A stretch of 7,410 bases of DNA from Anaerolineaceae bacterium (lineage in GTDB: Bacteria > Chloroflexota > Anaerolineae > Anaerolineales > Villigracilaceae): NCBI GenBank assembly GCA_009885445.1, contig VFKQ01000143.1, positions 1 through 7,410 of the forward strand. Reading direction: 5' to 3'. The translations under genes and the position numbers were made by a program. Below, one piece after another: positions 1 through 5,718 of this stretch. Within the stretch, counting starts at the first letter, position 1. Each line of letters begins with the position of its first letter. Under the pieces are notes generated by a model. The model worked only from the letters and a program-made list of their open reading frames with translations, ran no database searches and had not been told where the DNA came from.

Positions 1-75
1 ATTTTTCAGCCTATTGTGGGAGGTTTTTTTGAACATTTTTAGAACCACGGGTTTTTCGACAGTCTCGTTAGGTGC

Positions 76-105
76 TTGTCTTGCAAATCGTGGTCTCTCT
101 TTAAT
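76..105 (+). promoter_or_regulatory. possible promoter of first small membrane protein gene
   Basis: TTGTCT (76-81) and TTTAAT (100-105) are separated by 18 bases, which fits a sigma-70-like promoter. Transcription would begin near 111-112, just where the GC-rich leader hairpin starts. This rests on a motif match by eye only. The rest of 1-75 is AT-rich, with a T7 run at 24-30 after a very weak hairpin (CCT 10-12 / AGG 21-23) that could be the tail of an upstream gene's terminator. Confidence 0.3.
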
Positions 106-108
106 CCC

Positions 109-167
109 CGCGCGGAGTCAAAGGGCGACCTCCCCGCGAAAACCAGTACTAGCCCGGAGGAGATCAA
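109..167 (+). promoter_or_regulatory. structured leader, copy 1, with strong RBS
   Basis: The leader begins CGCGCGGAG (109-117), and its CGCGG (111-115) can pair with CCGCG (134-138). GGAG (114-117) can also pair with CTCC (130-133). It continues with CCGCGAAAAC (134-143), TAGCCC (150-155) and GGAGGAG (156-162), a near-perfect Shine-Dalgarno 5 bases before the ATG. The same string of elements occurs in the same order before the next gene (517-575). The CTCC of the 3' arm is complementary to the Shine-Dalgarno, so an alternative pairing that hides the RBS is possible. I do not recognise a known riboswitch class. Confidence 0.5.
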
Positions 168-401
168 ATGGACGCCTGGCTTAAAGCCAATAAGGATGTT
201 TTGCTTCTAATGATGGCTGGCATTTTTTATGCCATCCTCGTCTACGAAATCTGGAAAGGCGAGTTCAAACTCTCCAGCAGTAAAAACACGACGAGCTTGA
301 TTATTTCCCGCAAAACTCACCCGCTCATATATTGGCTGGGCATGGCTATTCAATTCATACTTATCACTGGACTGCTTCTGGTTTTGTATTTTCAAGTTTG
401 A
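168..401 (+). CDS. small two-TM membrane protein, paralogue A
   Basis: This is a 77-residue protein with no family I can name. Two hydrophobic segments (about 11-29 and 54-75) flank a short polar loop containing Gly31-Glu32 and the Ser47-Arg48-Lys49-x-x-Pro52 motif, so it is predicted to be a small inner-membrane hairpin. The start is fixed by GGAGGAG at 156-162, 5 bases upstream. It is a paralogue of the next gene: Ser47, Arg48, Lys49, Pro52, Trp56, Gln62, Gly68 and Leu71 fall at identical residue numbers in both proteins, and the upstream leaders are also similar. The pair therefore arose by duplication of a unit of about 408 bp. Function is unknown. A regulatory or structural membrane role is possible, but nothing in the sequence proves one. 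It is likely to be real because leader, RBS and residue pattern are all conserved in the paralogue. Confidence 0.75.
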   Translation: MDAWLKANKDVLLLMMAGIFYAILVYEIWKGEFKLSSSKNTTSLIISRKTHPLIYWLGMAIQFILITGLLLVLYFQV

Positions 402-421
402 GTCAACTTTTTCGGCCAGTC

Positions 422-441
422 AAAATCGGCTTTTGATTATT
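422..441. repeat. 20-bp repeat, copy 1
   Basis: The sequence aaaatcggcttttgattatt recurs with one mismatch (C to T) at 6929-6948 in the same orientation. Each copy contains AAAA-(5 bases)-TTTT, a small AT-rich hairpin. This copy lies 20 bases after the stop of the first small gene. The other copy spans the stop codon of the minus-strand TspO-like gene. Confidence 0.6.
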
Positions 442-492
442 TGGCGTTCAGTTGTCGACGGTACAAGCCTGTCGAGACGCTGGTTTCCAGTT

Positions 493-498
493 TATACT
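493..498 (+). promoter_or_regulatory. possible -10 box of second small gene
   Basis: TATACT at 493-498 is a good -10 match. The -35 candidate 17 bases upstream (TGTCGA, 470-475) is poor. Transcription from here would give a leader of about 70 bases that carries the hairpin at 519-545. TGTCGA also occurs at 453-458, so the pair could be a direct-repeat operator. All of this is weak. Confidence 0.25.
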
Positions 499-516
499 GC
501 TTTCAAGCATTGTCCA

Positions 517-575
517 CGCGCGGAGCCAAGAGCTGTCTCTCCGCGAAAACAATCAGTAGCCCTGAGGAGATTAAT
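517..575 (+). promoter_or_regulatory. structured leader, copy 2, with strong RBS
   Basis: This is the second copy of the leader seen at 109-167. It opens with the same CGCGCGGAG (517-525). CGCGGAG (519-525) pairs perfectly with CTCCGCG (539-545), with a possible inner AGA/TCT pairing (529-531 / 536-538). It then shares CCGCGAAAAC (541-550), TAGCCC (557-562) and GAGGAGA (564-570), 5-6 bases before the ATG. The loop sequence differs between copies while the ability to form the stem is kept, which suggests that the structure matters. The CTCC strand could alternatively pair with the RBS. Confidence 0.5.
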
Positions 576-827
576 ATGACCACCAGCGAAGCAGTTGTTC
601 TTGTAATTGTGATGATTGTTTGTCTAGTTTGGGACGCCTTCATCGTCCGCCAGATTTTGAGAGGTGAGACCGCCGCCTTCTCCGCTCAAACGTGGGAACA
701 GCAACGCACCAGGTCCCGCAAAAGTGAACCAACGGCATTTTGGGTGGTGATTGGCATGCAACTGATGGTTGCCAACGGAGTCATTCTGTATTTGCTTTGG
801 TTTTGGTTGTCAACGTTGGCTAATTAA
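576..827 (+). CDS. small two-TM membrane protein, paralogue B
   Basis: This is an 83-residue protein beginning MTTSEAVV. The ATG at 576 is chosen over a possible upstream start at 441 because it has a strong RBS (AGGAG, 565-569), because upstream translation would run through the leader hairpin, and because from here the protein aligns gap-free with the preceding gene. Hydrophobic segments lie at about 6-26 and 54-78. The loop between them is polar and basic, with Gly30-Glu31 and Ser47-Arg48-Lys49-x-x-Pro52. Trp56, Gln62 and Gly68 are shared with paralogue A. The loop is more charged here (RTRSRK) and the second segment is richer in Trp, so the copies have diverged. Function is unknown. The gene probably has its own promoter or leader rather than simple polycistronic expression, since 174 bases separate the two genes. 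Confidence 0.75.
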   Translation: MTTSEAVVLVIVMIVCLVWDAFIVRQILRGETAAFSAQTWEQQRTRSRKSEPTAFWVVIGMQLMVANGVILYLLWFWLSTLAN

Positions 828-926
828 GAATTCGGCCCCAGCTTCGAGTTTTTCCTGCTCACAATCACACTCCACATCCGTCACAATTATTTTCGCACAC
901 CATATCCCGTATAAAGGAATCACAAA

Positions 927-1832
927 ATGAGAGCAGAACAGAAAGTAATGCAACTGGTCAGAGATACATCCTCCTCCATTTCAGCGCTGACAGAAGACAG
1001 CGCGGGCGAATACTTCTCCGAGTCACGCTTTTTTTTCCTCACCGACATCGCCAATCGACTGGCCCCCAAACCCATTTCGGTCAATTTGATGAGCAAGCGC
1101 ACTCCCTACGCCAACCCACACCGGTTTGCACAGCTCCTCGCCGACATAGCCCAGGCCGGCTACCTTACTGCAAACGGAACTGACAGCTACACCGTCAGCG
1201 AAAAAGGCGCCGCCGCCATCAACGCCGCCAACGGCGCGTTCTATGCGCGCGTCAACAAGCTCAACCAATTTTCCAGCGAAAAATTAATCGAACTCAGCGC
1301 CCTGCTCAGCAGACTTGTGGACGCAAGCTCGAAAGCAGACGCCGTCAACGCGACGTTTTGCCTGAGCATTGTCCACAACGGTCACACCGCCCTCGAGGTG
1401 GGTTCGCTCGCCCAAATTGATCAGCACCTTGACGATCTGTTCGCCTTCCGCGACGACTCGCACCTCGCCGCCTGGCTCCCCAGCGGAATCAGCGGCCAGA
1501 CCTGGGAAGCGCTCAGCTTTGTCTGGAACGGCGAAGCGGACACAGCCGAAAAACTTGTTGCCCGCTTGCCCAACCGTAGCTACACCGCTGACGATTACGC
1601 CACAGCCCTCGCAGACTTAACCACACGCGGCTTGGTCGCACCCGGCGCAGACGGGTACACAGTCACCGCCGCCGGTAGGAAAGTCCGCGAAGATGCAGAG
1701 ACCCTCACCGACGCTAATTTCTTCGCCCCCTGGCAAACATTGACAGACGACGAATTAAATAAATTAAGTGACCTGCTCAACGACCTCAACCAGACCAACC
1801 TCAAGATCGCCGAAGCCAACAAAACAAAATGA
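927..1832 (+). CDS. tandem winged-helix domain protein
   Basis: This is a 301-residue soluble protein. AAGGA (914-918) sits 8 bases before the ATG. The C-terminal half (about 190-290) reads as a winged helix: a TWEALSFVW helix, a YTADDYATALADLTTRGLV recognition-like region and a GYTVTAAGRKVREDAE wing, followed by FFAPW and an ELNKLSDLL helix. The N-terminal half (about 57-134) repeats the plan, with YANPHRFAQLLADIAQAGYL, SYTVSEKGAAAI and then ELSALLSRL. The protein therefore looks like an internal duplication. It resembles MarR-like or SCO6745-like helix-turn-helix proteins that I recall from Actinobacteria and Chloroflexota, but I cannot assign a named family with certainty. DNA binding and transcriptional control are inferred from the fold. 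No ligand-binding motif is obvious. The gene is monocistronic, closed by a strong terminator. Its codons strongly favour C at the third position, as in rtcB. Confidence 0.8.
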   Translation: MRAEQKVMQLVRDTSSSISALTEDSAGEYFSESRFFFLTDIANRLAPKPISVNLMSKRTPYANPHRFAQLLADIAQAGYLTANGTDSYTVSEKGAAAINAANGAFYARVNKLNQFSSEKLIELSALLSRLVDASSKADAVNATFCLSIVHNGHTALEVGSLAQIDQHLDDLFAFRDDSHLAAWLPSGISGQTWEALSFVWNGEADTAEKLVARLPNRSYTADDYATALADLTTRGLVAPGADGYTVTAAGRKVREDAETLTDANFFAPWQTLTDDELNKLSDLLNDLNQTNLKIAEANKTK

Positions 1833-1837
1833 ACTCC

Positions 1838-1864
1838 AAAGGGCGGGACACCCCCGCCCTTTTT
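1838..1864 (+). terminator. strong intrinsic terminator of the winged-helix gene
   Basis: AAAGGGCGGG (1838-1847) pairs perfectly with CCCGCCCTTT (1853-1862) around a 5-base loop, and the T run extends to 1864. It begins 6 bases after the stop codon. This is a textbook Rho-independent terminator. Confidence 0.92.
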
Positions 1865-1884
1865 GTATTATCTGGGAGCAGCAC

Positions 1885-2238
1885 ATGTCACGAAAATCGA
1901 AGATCAACATAGCGCTACTGATCTTAGCCATCATTCTCAGCTCCAGCATGTATTTCGCGCAAGCCGAGACCAAAGAATTTTCCGCATATGCCGCCTGCCG
2001 CGAGCAGGCGCTCCGCACACAAGGCTATGCTGTTTGGAAACACACAAAAACAATCCCGCTGATATTTATGTCCACAGTTGAATTTTTTGACGGATTCAAT
2101 TCCCTGACCTGTGATGCGTTCGGTGTCGGCCCTTTCTGGTTTGCCGGTTCTTCCATCCAAACGCTGGTTGGCTGTGCAACAAATCTTTCAGACCCGCCGA
2201 GCCTGTGCCCCGAAAATTATTACGGAGTCAGCCCCTAA
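1885..2238 (+). CDS. small exported four-cysteine protein
   Basis: This is a 117-residue protein starting MSRKSKINIALL. The ATG at 1885 has GGGAG (1874-1878) 6 bases upstream and gives a proper signal peptide: a basic n-region, a hydrophobic stretch at about 8-25, and an Ala-Gln-Ala cleavage site before Glu-Thr-Lys. An in-frame upstream start at 1768 would run back through the terminator and into the preceding gene, and is rejected. The mature part has four cysteines (in ACREQA, TCDAFG, GCATN and LCPENY), consistent with two disulfides outside the cytoplasm. It also has a moderately hydrophobic patch around VGPFWFAGSSIQTLVG. No family is recognised. The RBS lies only about 10 bases beyond the preceding terminator's T run, so expression depends on readthrough or on a promoter embedded in the hairpin region (TATTAT at 1866-1871 is a weak -10 candidate). 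Confidence 0.65.
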   Translation: MSRKSKINIALLILAIILSSSMYFAQAETKEFSAYAACREQALRTQGYAVWKHTKTIPLIFMSTVEFFDGFNSLTCDAFGVGPFWFAGSSIQTLVGCATNLSDPPSLCPENYYGVSP

Positions 2239-2243
2239 AGATT

Positions 2244-2266
2244 TTCTCTGTGTGCTCTGTGGCAAA
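2244..2266. repeat. CTCTGTG direct repeat, dispersed type
   Basis: Two adjacent 9-base units, ctctgtgtg and ctctgtggc (2246-2263), are followed by an A-rich run. From memory, closely similar CTCTGTGnnCTCTGTGG strings recur in intergenic DNA of many environmental bacterial genomes, where they yield decoy peptides such as LCVLCGKK. Only one locus is visible here, so dispersion is not shown by this window. Confidence 0.4.
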
Positions 2267-2298
2267 AAAAATATTTCCCCCAACAAAGGATTCCCAAA

Positions 2299-3477
2299 AT
2301 GCAAATCATTCAAGGCGTGCCCATCTGGGGTGACCCCGTTGACCAAAACGCCCTCAAACAAATTCTCAACTGCGCCCGCACCGCCGAGCGCGTGGCCATG
2401 ATGGCCGACCACCATCAAGGTTACGCCGTGCCCATCGGCGGCGTCGTCGCCTACCCCGACAGCATCTCGCCCTCCGGCGTCGGCTACGACATCGCCTGCG
2501 GCAATAAAGCCGTGCTCACCAATCTGCGCGCCGAGCATGTGCAAAAAGATATCCTGCGCGTCATGGATTTAATTTGGGACAACCTCTCCTTCGGCATCGG
2601 TCGCCGCAACGACACCACCACCGTCGAGCACGCCCTCTTCGACGACGACGCCTGGAAAATCCGCGCCGTCGCCCCGCTCAAAGAAATGGCCCGCGCCCAA
2701 CTCGGCACCATCGGCTCCGGCAATCACTACGTCGACTTATTCGCCGACGAACAAAACCGCATCTGGATCGGAGTCCACTTCGGCTCACGCGGACTCGGCC
2801 ACAAAACCGCCACATACTTCCTCGAAGCGGGTGGCGCAAAAGACGGAATCGACGTCGACCCGTTGGTTCTTCACGCCTCGTCTACGCTCGGCTCAGACTA
2901 TCTCGCCTGCATGAACCTCGCCGGTCGCTACGCCTATGCCGGCCGTGACTGGGTCTGCGCCGAAGTGGCGCGCTTGCTCGGCGCAAAGATTCTCGATGAA
3001 GTCCACAACCACCACAACTTTGCCTGGCGCGAGAATCATGATGGACGTGACATGTGGGTTGTGCGCAAAGGGGCCACACCCGCCTTCCCCGGGCAAAAAG
3101 GATTCGTCGGCGGCTCGATGGGCGACGACTCGGTCATCCTCGAAGGCGTCGAAAACGACGAAGCGCCGCACTCGCTTTATTCCACCGTCCACGGCGCGGG
3201 ACGCGTGATGAGTCGCACCGCCGCACGCGGAAAAATTAATCGCAAAACCGGCGAAGTCATTTCGCCGGGACAAATCTCGCGCGAAATGATGCACGACTGG
3301 ATTCGCTCGCGCGGCGTCACCCTGCGCGGCGCTGGCACCGACGAATCTCCGCAAGCCTACAAACGCCTGCCCGAAGTCCTCGCGCACCACCAAGCCTCGG
3401 TAAAAATACTGCACACCCTCAAACCCCTCGGCGTGGCCATGGCCGGCGAAAACGAATTCGACCCGTTTAAAGATTAA
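2299..3477 (+). CDS. rtcB: RtcB-family RNA ligase
   Basis: This 392-residue protein belongs to the RtcB family of GTP- and Mn-dependent ligases, which join RNA 2',3'-cyclic-phosphate or 3'-phosphate ends to 5'-OH ends in tRNA splicing or RNA repair. The hallmarks are in order: HHQGYAVPIGG (38-48); a metal site GYDIACG with Asp64 and Cys67, where the family usually has DIGCG or DINCG; GSGNH with His143; HFGSRGLG with His160; the HNHHN cluster (236-240); RKGATPAFPGQKG (256-268); and HGAGRVMSR, whose His298 corresponds to the guanylylated histidine. All catalytic positions are therefore present. It is slightly shorter than E. coli RtcB (408). AAAGGA (2285-2290) sits 8 bases before the ATG. No archease, RtcA or RtcR is nearby. 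The DUF1697 gene starts 5 bases downstream, so the two are probably co-transcribed. Confidence 0.94.
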   Translation: MQIIQGVPIWGDPVDQNALKQILNCARTAERVAMMADHHQGYAVPIGGVVAYPDSISPSGVGYDIACGNKAVLTNLRAEHVQKDILRVMDLIWDNLSFGIGRRNDTTTVEHALFDDDAWKIRAVAPLKEMARAQLGTIGSGNHYVDLFADEQNRIWIGVHFGSRGLGHKTATYFLEAGGAKDGIDVDPLVLHASSTLGSDYLACMNLAGRYAYAGRDWVCAEVARLLGAKILDEVHNHHNFAWRENHDGRDMWVVRKGATPAFPGQKGFVGGSMGDDSVILEGVENDEAPHSLYSTVHGAGRVMSRTAARGKINRKTGEVISPGQISREMMHDWIRSRGVTLRGAGTDESPQAYKRLPEVLAHHQASVKILHTLKPLGVAMAGENEFDPFKD

Positions 3478-3482
3478 CGCGC

Positions 3483-4022
3483 GTGCCCCTCACCCTCTCC
3501 TTTCTGCGCGCCGTCAATGTGGGCGGACGCACTGTTAAAATGGACGAACTGCGCCGCGTCTTCGAGTCGCTCGGGCTGACGCGCGTTGAAACTTTCATCG
3601 CCAGTGGCAATGTCATTTTTGATGCGGGCAAAACGCCGAACTTGAAAACAAAAATCGAATCTGCGTTGCATAACGCATTTGGATTCGACGTCCCTGTTTT
3701 TTTGCGCACTGATGCCGAACTGGCCGCGATTGCAAATTACAAATCATTCACGTCCGCGCAACTAGACAAGGCCGCCGCGCTCAACATTGCTTTTATTGAC
3801 TCAGCGCCAACTTCAGCGGCTGTTGAAAAACTAATGACCCTGCGCACAGACATAGACGACTTCCACATTCATCGACGCGAAGTGTATTGGCTGTGCCGCA
3901 AGAAACAAAGCGAGTCGAAATTCTCGAACGCCGCGCTCGAAAAGATTCTTGGTCAACCGTCCACGATGCGCGGGGTGAATACGATTCGGAAGCTAGCCGT
4001 GAAATGCGCGCCCAAGATATGA
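3483..4022 (+). CDS. DUF1697 family protein
   Basis: This 179-residue protein shows the DUF1697 signature: an N-terminal strand with FLRAVNVGGRTVKMDELRR (7-25), ETFIASGNVIF (36-46), an LK(T/A)KIE-type helix around 54-60, and a FGFDVPVFLRT region. The length matches the family (about 175-185). Biochemical function is unknown for the family. The start is GTG at 3483. The first in-frame ATG (3541) would delete the conserved RAVNVGG strand. The RBS is weak, but the rtcB stop is only 5 bases upstream, so translational coupling is likely. Its stop overlaps the ATG of the next gene (ATGA at 4019-4022). The C-terminal ASTMRGVNTIRKL-like portion (here PSTMRGVNTIRKLAVK) is intact, so the protein looks complete. 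Confidence 0.88.
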   Translation: MPLTLSFLRAVNVGGRTVKMDELRRVFESLGLTRVETFIASGNVIFDAGKTPNLKTKIESALHNAFGFDVPVFLRTDAELAAIANYKSFTSAQLDKAAALNIAFIDSAPTSAAVEKLMTLRTDIDDFHIHRREVYWLCRKKQSESKFSNAALEKILGQPSTMRGVNTIRKLAVKCAPKI

Positions 4023-5086
4023 TTATTTTTTGGATAGCGCTCGCGCTGACCGCGACTCTGCTCGTGGCGATTCGCCTGATTACGTTTCACCCGCCTCGGG
4101 TGGGGCCTGTGGCGGCCACCTCGCCCGAGTCCGCGCCGGCGCTGAAGGCGGGTCAGACTCTCAATGTGCTGAGTTGGAATGTCCAATTCATGGCGGGTAA
4201 AAATAATTTATTCTGGTTTGACTTGCCCGACGAAAGCGGCCCCGACGAACGCCCCTCGCGCGAAGATATTTCGGTGACGATTAACGAAGTGGCGCGAGTC
4301 ATCCGCGAGCAGAACCCCGATATTATTTTGTTGCAAGAAGTTGCCGACGGCCACGCTGCCACCGATCACGAAGACCAGTTGGCGCGTTTGCTCTCGCTTC
4401 TCCCCGCTGAATATTGTTGTCATACTTCGGCGTTTTATGTACGCTCTGCTTTTGTGCCGCGCAAGCAGGTGATGGGCGCGGTGGGCATTAAACTTTCGAT
4501 TGTTTCAAAATATAGAATCAGCGCCGCCGTGCGCCATCAACTCGCGCAGACTCGTGCAAGCTGGTTGACTCGTCAATTCAGCCCGCGCCGCGCGGTGCTC
4601 GAAGCGCATCTGCCCGTGCAAGGCGGCGCGGACTTTGTGGCTTTTGTGACGCATCTCGACGCGCTCGCCAAAGGGACAGATACGTTGACGCGTCAGATGC
4701 AGGTTGTGCAAAGTTTGATGCAGGCCGCCGCGCAGGCTGGCCAGCCCTGGCTCCTCGGCGGCGACTTCAACCTTCTGCCGCCCGACCCGGCCGCGTTTGC
4801 GCGATTGAATGAAAGCCAAAAAAGATTTTACGATCAGCCCTCCGAACTTTCTGCGCTGATGCCGCGTGTGCAGTCTGTGCCGAGCTTCGCAGAATGCACC
4901 GGCCCGGAGTTTGCAAAATGGCTGACGCACAACCCGAATGATATTGGCCCCACGCAATTAGACAAAACCCTCGACTATATTTTTTTCGCGGACGAAATAA
5001 AAATCGGCGCGCACTGCGTGCGCCAGCACGACACGCTGAAAATTTCTGATCACCAGCCCGTGCTGGCAGAGATTCAATTGCCGTAA
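4019..5086 (+). CDS. membrane-anchored endonuclease/exonuclease/phosphatase protein
   Basis: This 355-residue EEP-superfamily protein belongs with the metal-dependent phosphoesterases that include exonuclease III, DNase I and inositol phosphatases. Core motifs are LSWNVQF (Asn54), LLQEV (Glu107), THLDA (His212), GGDFNLLP (Asp249, Asn251), LDYIFF (Asp319) and SDHQPVLAEI (Asp344, His345), so the catalytic set is complete. A hydrophobic segment (about 2-22) followed by a Pro/Ala-rich linker (25-44) suggests an N-terminal anchor or uncleaved signal, with the enzyme probably outside the cytoplasm. The start at 4019 gives an ATGA overlap with DUF1697. A longer reading from 3887 would place charged sequence before the anchor and overlap the preceding gene by 136 bases, and is rejected. 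The substrate cannot be told from sequence. Co-transcription with rtcB suggests nucleic acid, but the export-like N-terminus argues against joint action with cytoplasmic RtcB. Confidence 0.88.
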   Translation: MIIFWIALALTATLLVAIRLITFHPPRVGPVAATSPESAPALKAGQTLNVLSWNVQFMAGKNNLFWFDLPDESGPDERPSREDISVTINEVARVIREQNPDIILLQEVADGHAATDHEDQLARLLSLLPAEYCCHTSAFYVRSAFVPRKQVMGAVGIKLSIVSKYRISAAVRHQLAQTRASWLTRQFSPRRAVLEAHLPVQGGADFVAFVTHLDALAKGTDTLTRQMQVVQSLMQAAAQAGQPWLLGGDFNLLPPDPAAFARLNESQKRFYDQPSELSALMPRVQSVPSFAECTGPEFAKWLTHNPNDIGPTQLDKTLDYIFFADEIKIGAHCVRQHDTLKISDHQPVLAEIQLP

Positions 5087-5097
5087 CATGTGTTTTA

Positions 5098-5156
5098 TCG
5101 TGGTGCGGGATGGCTCCTGCAAATTCACTCAGGCGGAATACCATCCCGCACCACGA
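5098..5156. repeat. perfect 16-bp inverted repeat
   Basis: TCGTGGTGCGGGATGG (5098-5113) and CCATCCCGCACCACGA (5141-5156) are exact reverse complements around a 27-base spacer. The spacer has its own CCTG/CAGG pairing. The repeat starts 12 bases after the EEP stop codon and ends 7 bases before the decayed transposase reading frame. No T run follows on either strand, so it is not a classical terminator. A REP-like or MITE-like palindromic element, or an RNA-stabilising 3' hairpin, would fit. Confidence 0.8.
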
Positions 5157-5162
5157 AGTATG

Positions 5163-5551
5163 TCACTCACATTCGATTAGCAACGCGACATTTATATTAA
5201 GAAAATAATTGGTGATTTCTTCTCGCCAGCGTTCAAGCATATTGAAAAAAGAATCGAAACAGCGGGCTGTTCGACTCGTGCCAATCCAATTTCTCGTCGT
5301 AGTAGGATGACCTTCGCAATTCCCGCATTGATAGCGCTTCGGACGATAGCGTAAATAACTGGGGCGTCCAAATGCAGGCAAGTGTCGGATTGTTACCCAT
5401 TCATCTTGTCATGTAATTTGTTAATCCACTGCCCACACTTACGACATCGCACTCCACCCCTCGTGCTCTCCACTACAATGATCAACTCATTCTTTTCTCC
5501 CAACTCAGTTTGCAGCACTCGTAAATCGGGTATATCCAACGGCGCGATCAC
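5163..5551 (-). pseudogene. decayed ISL3-family transposase
   Basis: Read on the minus strand, a GTG at 5551 opens a frame of 52 residues with DIPDLRVLQTELG, a CRKC zinc half-site and INKLHD, stopping at 5393-5395. After a one-base frameshift the next frame continues with EWVTIRHLPAFGRPSYLRYR and a second half-site QCGNC, then EGHPTTT. Together these are the zf-ISL3 zinc ribbon and downstream N-terminal region of ISL3 transposases. A second shift gives KLDWHESNSP in another frame, a further family motif. The frame then resumes with ERWREEITNYF, which resembles the C-terminal region just before the final catalytic Glu segment. The intervening roughly 200+ residues that should hold most of the DDE catalytic core are missing, so this is a frameshifted, internally deleted remnant. 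No flanking terminal inverted repeats or target duplication are evident. Confidence 0.8.
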
Positions 5552-5718
5552 GTCTCTTTTTGGTATTGGTTATTTCCTTGATTTGCTTCTTTTTTTCACG
5601 ATTTTACCCCCCCCATATCTGGCGCGTCTCACGGCAACTCCCAGAGAGCCGCTTTTCTTTGGTGCCGCTTTGTCCGGGGATGATGTTTTTGATGCGCATG
5701 GGTTAATTCTAACCCCGA

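Noticed and set aside
68..75. GTTAGGTG resembling the start of the Mg-sensing M-box riboswitch
   Set aside because: None of the downstream M-box core sequences are present, and the stretch is too short to count.
441..575. 45-residue N-terminal extension of the second small membrane protein
   Set aside because: It would be translated through the leader hairpin. The internal ATG at 576 has a strong RBS and gives a gap-free match to the paralogue.
2893..3414. 173-residue antisense open frame opposite rtcB, and other long antisense frames at 2188-2544 and 4505-4957
   Set aside because: They lie opposite clearly conserved, C-ending-codon-rich genes. Such codon bias leaves the antisense frames free of stops. 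They show no RBS or recognisable motif.
5098..5156. Inverted repeat as terminal repeats of the ISL3 element
   Set aside because: Both arms lie on the same side of the transposase remnant rather than flanking it, and no matching sequence is seen beyond 5551.
5607..5614. 8-C homopolymer as a phase-variation tract
   Set aside because: It is not inside or directly upstream of any supported gene. The next gene starts about 370 bases away.
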